Shown here piece after piece: positions 32,726-39,933 of a DNA stretch of 39,984 bases (the first letter of the stretch is position 1; every line of letters starts with the position of its first letter). The stretch comes from Candidatus Hydrogenedentota bacterium. GTDB lineage: Bacteria; Hydrogenedentota; Hydrogenedentia; Hydrogenedentales; CAITNO01. The notes under the pieces were generated by a model. It had not been told where the DNA came from. It ran no database searches and saw nothing but the letters and a program-made list of their open reading frames with translations. The position numbers and the translations under genes are program-made. Location: assembly GCA_012523015.1 (NCBI GenBank), contig JAAYJI010000181.1, forward strand, positions 1-39,984, given 5' to 3'.

Positions 32726-34156
32726 TTAACCGTCAGCGGACGCGTATAAGCCGGAGCCCTCTGTATTCTCAACGAAGTTCAGTTCTTCTCCTGAAAAAAT
32801 AGGATGGATGGGGGGAAGATATTCCATGGCGGGATACTTGGAGGCGGCAAGTTGAATCAGATACAGATGCACGAGCAGCTTGGCAAGCCGTTGTTGATGC
32901 TCCGATTTGCAGACCACGCGGAAGCCTTGTTCACAGGCATGGCGCAGACGATCCGAACACGCCTGAGGACGGCGCGCATTCACATCTGACCAGCCAAATA
33001 AATCCAGATCGCTTCCTTCCGTTTCAAGACAAACCTGCGTCTCAAACTCCCTGTTGAGCTGCTCATAACGCTGCAGCAGTGCATCAAGCCAATGAAAGAT
33101 CGCACGATATCCTTCATCGTAAATGTCGACCGTGATCCGAGCCGCATCGATGGTATCAAGCGTGTACCGGCTCAGGTAAATCTCCCGTTCTTCGTTCCTG
33201 TCCGGCACCATGCGTATACGCAGCTTTTCGGTAGGATCGCCAAAATTGAACCGTTCCAAAATGGTCGACATCGAAAAGAGGGTCGGCGACAAGAGCATGA
33301 ACTCATGGAGCAGGGTCGGGATCAGTTCGTTTCCTTCCAAGAGCTCATCAAGGGCGGGTAAGGGCGCGTAGATAGCGGCACGCCAGTCCAGCCACATATC
33401 ATGAAAGAGCCGCACCAACTTGCCGCCGCTTTCCTTGCGCAGCCGCTCCTGATGGATCGCTGATCCGTCGCATAGGGCGATGAAACGACCCTGCAGCGAC
33501 CGGCGCGTGCGCCTGAAGATATCATGTTGGAACACATAGCGCGTAAACAAAAGACGATCCATCAGACAATCAAGGGCTGCCGTTGACATGGACGTACATT
33601 CATTTAACGCTTGCGTCCAGCGGTCGCACCAATCGCGCAGACGACACGCCGCCGCACTGCGCGGTTCACGGCGAATCTCCTCCAAAGCGCCGCGGCTCAC
33701 CCGGCCATGCTGCAAATAGACCGCTAACTGTTGATTGAAAGAAGCGGGGTCATCAGCCGACAAGAGCAGCTGGCTGCCGTGGTTATCGTAAAAATAGCTG
33801 CGGTTCAAATCGCTGATAAAAACATAATGGATGTTAGGCGAGGTGCTTTCTTCCATGAGCAGCCGCGTCGTCGTGCAATAATCCAATCCTTTGTCGCGGA
33901 TTATCGAAGGCGCGTCCAAGGCGCCGGGCATCAAAAAATAGGCGGCAACCGTTGTCAGTCCATCGGCACGGAGCAGGTAAGTCAGCGCATTCAGCCGCTC
34001 AGCCGCCGCCTTCGGTGAAAAGGGAATGGGGAAATCCCAATCGAGCAGCGCGAGCAGCTTCATTACATAGGCACGTTGTTCCACCTTCGAGGAATCTGCC
34101 AGATGACCCCACCAAGATTCACAGATCTTGGCTATTTCGGAGGCGCTGTTTTGCAT
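32726..34156 (-). CDS. unknown protein with weak type IIG restriction-enzyme-like helical features
   Basis: 476 aa from ATG 34156, which has GGGAG 10 nt upstream; the frame opens further with a TTG at 34183. Not a recognised family. The first ~130 residues read like an alpha/beta domain (AYVMKLLALLDWDFPI; LTTVAAYFLM; TTRLLMEESTSPNIHYVFISDLNRSYFYDN). Then LDCLMDRLLFTRYVFQHDIF recalls the LLDRLLFIRFLED helix found before the methyltransferase domain of type IIG/PglX-like enzymes, followed by LVRLFHDMWLDWRAAIYAPLPALDELLEGN. No SAM-binding loop and no NPPY motif occur, so it is not itself a methyltransferase. It is co-directional with the CinA-like gene, 14 bp before it. The restriction-enzyme likeness is tentative. 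Confidence 0.6.
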   Translation of the reverse strand: MQNSASEIAKICESWWGHLADSSKVEQRAYVMKLLALLDWDFPIPFSPKAAAERLNALTYLLRADGLTTVAAYFLMPGALDAPSIIRDKGLDYCTTTRLLMEESTSPNIHYVFISDLNRSYFYDNHGSQLLLSADDPASFNQQLAVYLQHGRVSRGALEEIRREPRSAAACRLRDWCDRWTQALNECTSMSTAALDCLMDRLLFTRYVFQHDIFRRTRRSLQGRFIALCDGSAIHQERLRKESGGKLVRLFHDMWLDWRAAIYAPLPALDELLEGNELIPTLLHEFMLLSPTLFSMSTILERFNFGDPTEKLRIRMVPDRNEEREIYLSRYTLDTIDAARITVDIYDEGYRAIFHWLDALLQRYEQLNREFETQVCLETEGSDLDLFGWSDVNARRPQACSDRLRHACEQGFRVVCKSEHQQRLAKLLVHLYLIQLAASKYPAMEYLPPIHPIFSGEELNFVENTEGSGLYASADG

Positions 34157-34515
34157 CTGTACATTTCTCCCAAAGGCTATCAAAAAGCGGAAATAAATTC
34201 CCGGCGTAATAACAAGCGTTGTTCAGGCCCGCCATCCTCGAAAAAATTGCTTGATCCATATCGATGAACAAGCCTGAACAACTCAAGGTGGTCAGTGTCG
34301 CCCATGGAGATTTGAGCCCATGAAATTGTAACGGGCATAGGCCCCAATCTCGGCTCAATACCACAACATGTGGCGTAGTTCTGCTTAACATCATATACAG
34401 TTTGTAGACAAATATCAAGCAAAATAAGAGGAAAGATTTAAAGGGAAAACTCCCTTCACGTTAAATGCATCCGGAACAGGGAACTATTAAAAGGCGCTTC
34501 ACCGCTTTTGGGCGG
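34157..34515. other. intergenic region with an 11-bp inverted repeat
   Basis: About 360 bp between two minus-strand genes. GTTGTTCAGGC (34218-34228) is inverted exactly as GCCTGAACAAC (34272-34282), 43 bp apart. A small hairpin AAGGGA-AAAC-TCCCTT (34441-34456) about 60 bp after the beta-helix gene's stop could act as its terminator, with a weak U-run. A 99-aa minus-strand frame covers part of the region but has no ribosome site, and I do not call it. Confidence 0.45.
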
Positions 34516-35811
34516 CTAATCATCGGATAACAACTGCAAACTGCACCCCGTACTTTCCGGTGCCAAGACCATGCGCGCCGCGCCCGGTCCTTCTCGGCGC
34601 AGGCTGCCTTCGAGCCCATGCACCCCTTTGTCGCCCTCTTTTTCCGAAGACTTCAATACAGGCCGGTCAAGCGTATCATAGACAACACATTCGTCAAAAT
34701 AGATGCCGCCGTGTCGCGTGGCGATGCTCTCTCGGTTGAGGGACAGCTGAACGGGCGCCACCTCTTTGTGTTTCTCTGCGACGGCATTCAAGTGACAATC
34801 GATAAAGTGTACCTGCGCCGCTGACGCCGACTTATCATATACATTAATACCGCTGCGCCGTGTGTGTTCTACCGTGCAGTTCCGGAAAACGATCGAACCG
34901 CCGGGACCATCATCACCCAGCGCACCCACTGTGATCCCGTGATCCAGCCCATTACGGATATGACAATTTTCAAACAAAATAGAGAGAGGCGTGGACGAGG
35001 CGCGGAGAGGCCGCAAATACAAGAGAATGCCCGAACCCTTGTTGCCCGCCATGGTGCAGTTGCGAATTACCACATTGACCAGCCGCTCGTTGTCACGGTT
35101 CGGCTCCAGATCAATCCCCGCCTGAGGCGCAGTCCCTTGGGTCCCGCTCAGCTCACAATTTTCGATCAACAGCGAATCTGCACTGATGACGCTGATTCCT
35201 TGGCGATGGTGGTTTAAACATGCCACATCACGGATAACCACGTTTTTACAATAGGGCTGTTCACTGCTGGCGCCCAGATAGCTCCCGTCGCCGCCGCTCG
35301 CCTCTAAACGCAGCCCTTCCACATGGATATTCGTGCAGCCGACAAAATTCAAGGTCATACGCCATTCCGCCGCCTCGTAGGCGTCACTCTGATAATCACG
35401 CTTGTTCATCACCAATCGTGCGTTGTAGCCGCTCAGCTTGATATTTTCACAATTGCGCGCCGTGATCAAACTGTCCGATTTCCCTTTGAACTGATCTTTT
35501 TTGGCAAGGAGCACCACCCCCGGTTCAAAGATCAATTCCAAATTACTATGTAAGAAGAGGGGCCGCACAATCCACGGCTTCCCCATAAAAGGAATGGACA
35601 AACGTTTCACACCTGAGTCAATAGCCGCCTGCAAAAAGGGCGTGGCATCCTCTGCGTCAAAGCCCCACCACGCCGCGCTGGCAATCTCTTCATCACCGGC
35701 CAGAGCGCGCGCCACTGCGGCAGCATCGCCGGACTCGGCAGCCACAGCAATACCACTAAAAAGCAACAGACCGCTAAGCCCCATTACCACACACAGCCAT
35801 GGAAGTTTCAT
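34516..35811 (-). CDS. secreted right-handed parallel beta-helix protein
   Basis: 431 aa with a Sec signal peptide (about 1-24, ending IAVAAES); AAGGA lies 9 nt before the ATG. The body is a pectate-lyase-type beta-helix: repeated ~22-25-residue coils of the form NVVIRDVACLNHHRQGISVIS, LIENCELSGTQGT, NVVIRNCTMAGNKGSGILLY, LFENCHIRNGLDHGITVGA, VFRNCTVEHTRRSGINVYD, HFIDCHLNA. An N-terminal FLQAAIDSGVKRLSIP cap (about 58-75) is typical of polysaccharide-active members. Such proteins bind or cleave acidic polysaccharides outside the cell; no lyase active site can be assigned by eye. The next upstream gene is a secreted glycosidase-like protein, 40 bp away, likely the same operon. Confidence 0.85.
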   Translation of the reverse strand: MKLPWLCVVMGLSGLLLFSGIAVAAESGDAAAVARALAGDEEIASAAWWGFDAEDATPFLQAAIDSGVKRLSIPFMGKPWIVRPLFLHSNLELIFEPGVVLLAKKDQFKGKSDSLITARNCENIKLSGYNARLVMNKRDYQSDAYEAAEWRMTLNFVGCTNIHVEGLRLEASGGDGSYLGASSEQPYCKNVVIRDVACLNHHRQGISVISADSLLIENCELSGTQGTAPQAGIDLEPNRDNERLVNVVIRNCTMAGNKGSGILLYLRPLRASSTPLSILFENCHIRNGLDHGITVGALGDDGPGGSIVFRNCTVEHTRRSGINVYDKSASAAQVHFIDCHLNAVAEKHKEVAPVQLSLNRESIATRHGGIYFDECVVYDTLDRPVLKSSEKEGDKGVHGLEGSLRREGPGAARMVLAPESTGCSLQLLSDD

Positions 35812-35851
35812 CGTATTCTTTCCTTATTCGTCTTCGGAGGAAATCTCCGTC

Positions 35852-37270
35852 TTAATCTAGAGGCTCCAAAACCTTTACAGAACGGGACGACATATGCAGG
35901 CGCACCGCGCCCTGTTCAATTTCCAAGATCTCACCGCTGTACCGCTCTCGATACTTCATGCCGTTCAACGCGTCCAGACCGCTCAGGGTCGTCACCAAGG
36001 GTCCCGTCCATTCATTGACCACCAACAGCCACGGCGTGCCCGCTGCTTTTTTAGCCAACACCACAATATCACGATCCACAGAACCTTGAACCTGTTCAAA
36101 GCGTGTCTGAATATCGAAGTTCGCATCAGGCGATGCCAAGACCTCTTGAATGTCCCGCAATTCACCGACTACCTGAAGGAGCTCTTCATAAAAACTGCTG
36201 TCTTTTTCCACATAGGCGCTGCCCCAATAGAGGATGCCCCGCGCGCCGTGTACAATCGCGTCATAGGCCATAAAACGGGATTCCGACTTGCTCGGCCGGC
36301 GCAAGACTTTCCGCTCTTCCTCTGAACGCTGTCGCTGAATGTCGCCCCAGCCAAAGCCTTGCAAGACCATCCACACCGGCTTGCCCGGAGCCGCATTCCC
36401 CATACGACGGGTAAAATCACCGACACAAGACAGTTTTTTATTCGCCAGATCAGAATGGTCAATAGAACTATTTTCTGGAACAGGATAGATATCGCAGCCC
36501 ACGATATCTGCGCCGTGGTTATAAGCGGCGAGTTGTTCGATTTGATTACGGGGCGCATGATTCATCCAAATGGGGCGGCCGCTCAATCCCTTCAAAAAGT
36601 GATAGCCTTTCACCATGCCCGCACACTGCACCGTCGCACGCTCCTCAGCATTGCCCAAACCATAACCAGGATGAGGCGGGTCAACGCCTAAGGTACGCCA
36701 CAGATCGTCCGCCATCGCTTCTGCTTCTTTATTCTTGCCTATCATTTGCAGGCGGTCAATGGCCTCGCGCTCTTCACTCAGTTTGTCGCGCAGCGCAACA
36801 TCAGATATAGTCGAGATCGCTTCCTTTTGTTCGCCCGGCTCTTTGTGACGCCGCCAAATTTCTGCGCCATACCATGTATTCCAAAGCGCTTCATCCGGTA
36901 CTTCCCAAACAAGCAGGGCGGGATGATCGTTGAATTCCGCCGTCATCCCACGAAGTGCTTCCTCACGGCTTGCCACATCTTCGGAAAGATCAATGCTGTT
37001 CGTCGTGCCCAGCCACCCATAAAGGCCCCGTTCGTGGAGCAGATCCAAGGACGCGCTGTCCGCTTTGCTGTGTACCAAATTCACCCCCGCCGCCGCCAAA
37101 CGATCCAGCTCCCCATCCGCAGTCGGCATATCATAAAAACCCAACACAAAGAGGCGTTCACCGTCAACATTCAACATGCCGTCCGCCTCGATGCTCACCT
37201 CAACACCGTGAAGCGAAGCGCACAGGGACACAAAAAACACACCCATCAATATCAGTGTTTTGTTCATCAT
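35852..37270 (-). CDS. secreted TIM-barrel glycoside-hydrolase-like protein
   Basis: 472 aa with a signal peptide (about 1-22). AGAAGG lies about 8 nt before ATG 37270. A short beta domain (GMLNVDGERLFVLGFYDMP) leads into barrel-like repeats: LAAAGVNLVHSKAD, LLHERGLYGWLGT, FNDHPALLVWEVPDEALW, GADIVGCDIYPVPENSS, KPVWMVLQGFGW, SRFMAYDAIVHGARGILYWGSAY. The order fits clan GH-A, with Glu123 or Glu127 in WEVPDE as candidate acid/base; the nucleophile is not clear. A C-terminal beta domain (about 395-472) follows. Probably acts on an extracellular glycan together with the downstream beta-helix protein. The exact family cannot be named. Confidence 0.8.
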   Translation of the reverse strand: MMNKTLILMGVFFVSLCASLHGVEVSIEADGMLNVDGERLFVLGFYDMPTADGELDRLAAAGVNLVHSKADSASLDLLHERGLYGWLGTTNSIDLSEDVASREEALRGMTAEFNDHPALLVWEVPDEALWNTWYGAEIWRRHKEPGEQKEAISTISDVALRDKLSEEREAIDRLQMIGKNKEAEAMADDLWRTLGVDPPHPGYGLGNAEERATVQCAGMVKGYHFLKGLSGRPIWMNHAPRNQIEQLAAYNHGADIVGCDIYPVPENSSIDHSDLANKKLSCVGDFTRRMGNAAPGKPVWMVLQGFGWGDIQRQRSEEERKVLRRPSKSESRFMAYDAIVHGARGILYWGSAYVEKDSSFYEELLQVVGELRDIQEVLASPDANFDIQTRFEQVQGSVDRDIVVLAKKAAGTPWLLVVNEWTGPLVTTLSGLDALNGMKYRERYSGEILEIEQGAVRLHMSSRSVKVLEPLD

Positions 37271-37402
37271 AGAAAAAACCTTCTGTATAAGACTGTTACA
37301 AAAAATATCCCAAAAAAATACCGTATCACGACATCAACCGATTTATCAACATTATCCCTAACCTTTCACACCCTTCGATAGTGCCCCGGCATAGGGAAAA
37401 TC

Positions 37403-37500
37403 TTTGAAACCGAATTTCCCATAAGATACACTGTGTAGACTGGCTAAGCTTCGTTGTGACTCTGTAGATCTCATTGCGGCAGGCACCGATAGGCCTGCGC
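37403..37500 (+). repeat. dispersed 98-bp repeat, copy A
   Basis: Aligns without gaps to 39691-39788 in the same orientation; I count 72 identical positions of 98. The best block is ATAAGATACACTGTG. Conserved patches AGATC, TTGCGGCAG and CCGA-AGGCC follow. Read on the minus strand both copies keep the same open frame (GLSV..AA ... HSVSY ... FK), which may be left over from a coding ancestor. Confidence 0.7.
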
Positions 37501-37640
37501 AATACAGCACCTCGATAAGGGCAATGATATGTTTATCGGAAGAGGCAACCAATATCCAATCACACATGACAACACGTCACAAGTAAGATCTATAAACTCC
37601 TTCCAAGACAATATTTCACCGAACCTTGGACGAACGAAAA

Positions 37641-37650
37641 GTTGTACAAC
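37641..37650. promoter_or_regulatory. 10-bp palindrome, possible operator
   Basis: GTTGTACAAC is a perfect palindrome 34 bp before the start of the cassette's first gene and just upstream of its AGGAGG site. The position fits an operator for a dimeric repressor. No binding protein can be named. Confidence 0.35.
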
Positions 37651-37684
37651 AAATGCCCTTCGACAGATATAGGAGGCAGTAGTA

Positions 37685-38530
37685 ATGAATAAGAGACAAC
37701 CAATCTATAAACGACAGCGATTTCTTTTGTCGTTTATTCGTCAGTTAAACGCAGGAGTATCCTTAGCTGATTTACAAAAATTAGTGTTTCTGCAATTGAA
37801 GAGAAAATCAGAAGCTTACTACGACTTTTTGCCGCATGCACACGGTCCTCATTCTTTTCAGCTTGCAGAGGATGTGGATATTCTCTTAAAGAATGGATTT
37901 ATTACGATTGAAGACACAAATATTAAAGCAACCGGGTATTCCCTTAAGGAAAATTCATCGAGCGGTAACGTCCTTATCCGCGAACTATATAATGTATATC
38001 CTTATGGCGCCATGAAGAATGAAGGGGCTGACCGCCTTTTCCACAAGGAAAAAATATGTCATTTAAATAATGAAAAACAAAAAAATACGGCTTCCGAAGA
38101 AAGGTTATTTACAATCGGCTATGAGGGTAAAAGCATAGAGCAATTTATTAAACAGTTAATCCAAGAGGGGATTAAGTTACTATGTGATGTCCGTAAAAAT
38201 CCGCTTAGCCGAAAATTTGGATTTTCAAAGACCAGACTTACCCATATAACAGAAAGTGTCGGGATTAAATATGTGCATGTTCCCGCTCTCGGCATCGAAA
38301 CCACAAAGCGCCGTGTATTGAAGACTTCCGAGGACTATATATCGCTCTTTAATGATTACGCCAAGACACTGCCGAAGTTGGAAGCTTATCTTAATCAAGT
38401 TTATTATTTGCTTCATTCTTACACGCGCATTGCCTTGATGTGCTTCGAAAAAGATCCTGCGCAATGCCATAGGCATGTTGTAAGAGATTATCTAATTAAA
38501 ACGCACAAGGTCGGGAGTACAGACTTATAG
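37685..38530 (+). CDS. DUF488 protein with N-terminal DUF4065/Panacea-like domain
   Basis: 281 aa; ATG 37685 follows AGGAGG with 8 nt spacing. Residues about 10-85 (RFLLSFIRQLNAGVSLADLQKLVFLQ ... HGPHSFQLAEDVDILLKNGFITIED) have the layout of SocA/DUF4065 (Panacea) domains, found in antitoxins and phage proteins. Residues about 141-275 are DUF488: FTIGYEGKSIEQFIKQL, LLCDVRKNPLSRKFGFSKTRL, YVHVPALGI, and ALMCFEKDPAQCHRHVV, with Cys/Cys-His-Arg near the end. DUF488 has no firmly known activity. The gene is AT-rich compared with the chromosome to its left. The next gene starts 2 nt after the stop, so the two should act together. The N-terminal assignment is by pattern and less sure than DUF488. 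Confidence 0.82.
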   Translation: MNKRQPIYKRQRFLLSFIRQLNAGVSLADLQKLVFLQLKRKSEAYYDFLPHAHGPHSFQLAEDVDILLKNGFITIEDTNIKATGYSLKENSSSGNVLIRELYNVYPYGAMKNEGADRLFHKEKICHLNNEKQKNTASEERLFTIGYEGKSIEQFIKQLIQEGIKLLCDVRKNPLSRKFGFSKTRLTHITESVGIKYVHVPALGIETTKRRVLKTSEDYISLFNDYAKTLPKLEAYLNQVYYLLHSYTRIALMCFEKDPAQCHRHVVRDYLIKTHKVGSTDL

Positions 38531-38532
38531 GT

Positions 38533-39369
38533 ATGGAAAAAAAACGAATTTACATCGTCGCAAAAACTTATCCGACAATTTCAAAGAAATATGCGGAGCT
38601 CGTTTGTACGGCAGGAATCTTGGAGGACGGCTCTTGGATTCGGCTTTATCCAATTCCATTCAATACCTTGGCTGAAGAACAAAAATATCCAAAATATACA
38701 TGGATTAATGTGAAGATAACACGCAATACAGCAGACAATCGTTTTGAATCCTATAGACCGGATCTTTCGACGATCGACGTTGAAGAAAAATCAAAAAAAA
38801 CGAACTGGGACGTGAGACGCAGGATTATCTTTAAAAACAAAAAAATTTATACCAATTTTGATGAGTTGTTGTCTAAGAAAAACAAAGACGGTACCTCCCT
38901 TGCTGTGTTCAAACCCACAAAGATAAAAAACTTCATCACAGCGTCAACAACAAATGAATGGGATAGTGACAAACTCGAACATCTAGAGATGGAGTCAAAA
39001 CAGTTAGATCTGTTTTTGACGCCTGAGGAGATAAAAAAACAGTTTAGAGTTGTTCCAAAAGTACCCTATAAATTCTATTATCAATTCGAAGATGAAACAG
39101 GCAAGCTACATAAATTAATGATCTTGGACTGGGAAATCGGTATGCTCTACATTAAGTGTCTTAATATAGCAAAGGGTGACAAAGAGACGGCAATATTAAA
39201 AGTGAAAGAAAAATATTATGATACCTTCATTAAAAATGACCTTCACTTCTTTCTAGGCACTTCAAGAGCCCATCACGCTAGAGCGCCTAATCCCTTTATG
39301 ATTATTGGAGTGTTTTACCCACCGCTGACAACACCGGATCCACAGATGAATTTATTTGATATGGAGTAA
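38533..39369 (+). CDS. unknown protein with two sliding-clamp-binding-type motifs, partner of DUF488 gene
   Basis: 278 aa, start ATG 38533, 2 nt after the DUF488 stop. No family can be named with confidence. The N-terminal half (MEKKRIYIVAKTYPTISKKYAELVCTAGIL; GSWIRLYPIPF; YTWINVKITR) reads as small beta-barrel strands, perhaps OB-like, with a second beta-rich part at about 170-265 (KFYYQFEDETGKLHKLMILDWEIGMLYIKCL; HFFLGT; IIGVFYPP). QLDLF at 157-161 is the exact bacterial beta-clamp-binding pentapeptide, and QMNLF at 271-275, four residues from the C-terminus, is a good variant. No nuclease or ATPase motif is visible. Strongly AT-rich. Role unknown; a DNA-linked defence or repair function is an inference. 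Confidence 0.75.
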   Translation: MEKKRIYIVAKTYPTISKKYAELVCTAGILEDGSWIRLYPIPFNTLAEEQKYPKYTWINVKITRNTADNRFESYRPDLSTIDVEEKSKKTNWDVRRRIIFKNKKIYTNFDELLSKKNKDGTSLAVFKPTKIKNFITASTTNEWDSDKLEHLEMESKQLDLFLTPEEIKKQFRVVPKVPYKFYYQFEDETGKLHKLMILDWEIGMLYIKCLNIAKGDKETAILKVKEKYYDTFIKNDLHFFLGTSRAHHARAPNPFMIIGVFYPPLTTPDPQMNLFDME

Positions 39370-39400
39370 TACAAAAGAAAGACGCCACGGCGGATTGAAT

Positions 39401-39471
39401 TTCCGGTGTTTAAATACTTGGCATTACTTCTTGGTTGCTTCTTGGTTGCTTCTAGTTGCAAGGTTGCAATA
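39401..39471 (+). repeat. ~71-bp direct repeat, copy 1, with nested 10-11-mers
   Basis: Begins TTCCGGTGTTTAA and ends AAGGTTGCAATA. Inside, CTTCTTGGTTG occurs twice and CTTCTAGTTG once in tandem. It lies just after the cassette's second gene. A second copy starts 18 bp later. Confidence 0.7.
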
Positions 39472-39488
39472 ACAGCATCTTATTGAAG

Positions 39489-39558
39489 TTTCAGTGTTTA
39501 AGTGATCGGCGTTGCTTCTTGGTTGCTTCTAGTTGCTTCTAGTTGCAAGGTTGCAATA
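39489..39558 (+). repeat. ~70-bp direct repeat, copy 2
   Basis: Aligns with 39401-39471 along its full length: same TGTTTAA start and the same AGTTGCAAGGTTGCAATA end. Here the nested units are one CTTCTTGGTTG and two CTTCTAGTTG, so the sub-repeats vary between copies. No gene is seen in it. Confidence 0.7.
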
Positions 39559-39690
39559 GGATTACGTGAAATCTGCTTTCGTCAGCGCTTAACAGCACCT
39601 TAGCCAACAACTACCATCCGATAGCTGCTGCGGGCTCCTGCGCCGCAGACCTCCAAGCAATACACTCCCTTCATAAGTACTGCGCCAAGT

Positions 39691-39788
39691 CTTGAAACGG
39701 ATTCTCCGATAAGATACACTGTGAGAACCGGGAAAGGGGCGCGGTGCCCCTATAGATCCCCTTGCGGCAGCTACCGACAGGCCGGCGT
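39691..39788 (+). repeat. dispersed 98-bp repeat, copy B
   Basis: Direct-orientation match to 37403-37500. This copy has an extra small hairpin, GGGGC-GCGGT-GCCCC, in the diverged middle. Together the two copies bracket the AT-rich two-gene cassette and the 70-bp repeats. Confidence 0.7.
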
Positions 39789-39911
39789 GACGCGGCACGT
39801 TATCACGGAATCGCGAAGATCCTGTATAAATGAGCCGGTCATGACCCTGAAATACAATGTGTCAAGCCCCCGCTTTTTGGTCCAGTTGTTATGAGAGTTT
39901 CTGTGTTTCAT
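39771..39911 (-). CDS. possible 46-aa small protein
   Basis: ATG at 39911 is preceded by AGGAGG with a 7-nt gap, a near-perfect ribosome site. The peptide begins MKHRNSHNNWTKKRGLDTLYF and ends CRVTPACR. It is basic and not hydrophobic. The last six codons run into repeat copy B. It may be a real small gene or the broken start of a former larger one. I recognise no family. Confidence 0.3.
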   Translation of the reverse strand: MKHRNSHNNWTKKRGLDTLYFRVMTGSFIQDLRDSVITCRVTPACR

Positions 39912-39933
39912 GAGCGCGCCTCCTGGCAGGATT

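Larger units (their letters stand above)
37271..37684. other. intergenic region before the AT-rich cassette
   Basis: 414 bp between the minus-strand glycosidase gene and the plus-strand cassette. It holds repeat copy A (37403-37500) and the palindrome at 37641-37650. A TATAAA at about 37590 with ATGACA 19 bp upstream is a weak promoter guess. A 69-aa minus-strand frame (37358-37567) covers repeat copy A; it has no convincing ribosome site. Confidence 0.45.

Noticed and set aside
34119-34418. 99-aa minus-strand frame in the intergenic region
   Set aside because: No Shine-Dalgarno site and it overlaps the start of the orphan gene in another frame.
37358-37567. 69-aa minus-strand gene over repeat copy A
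   Set aside because: No convincing ribosome site; the frame shared with copy B is reported as a repeat property instead.
39401-39558. CRISPR array
   Set aside because: Only two copies, the repeats are not palindromic, the nested units are tandem without spacers, and no cas gene is present.
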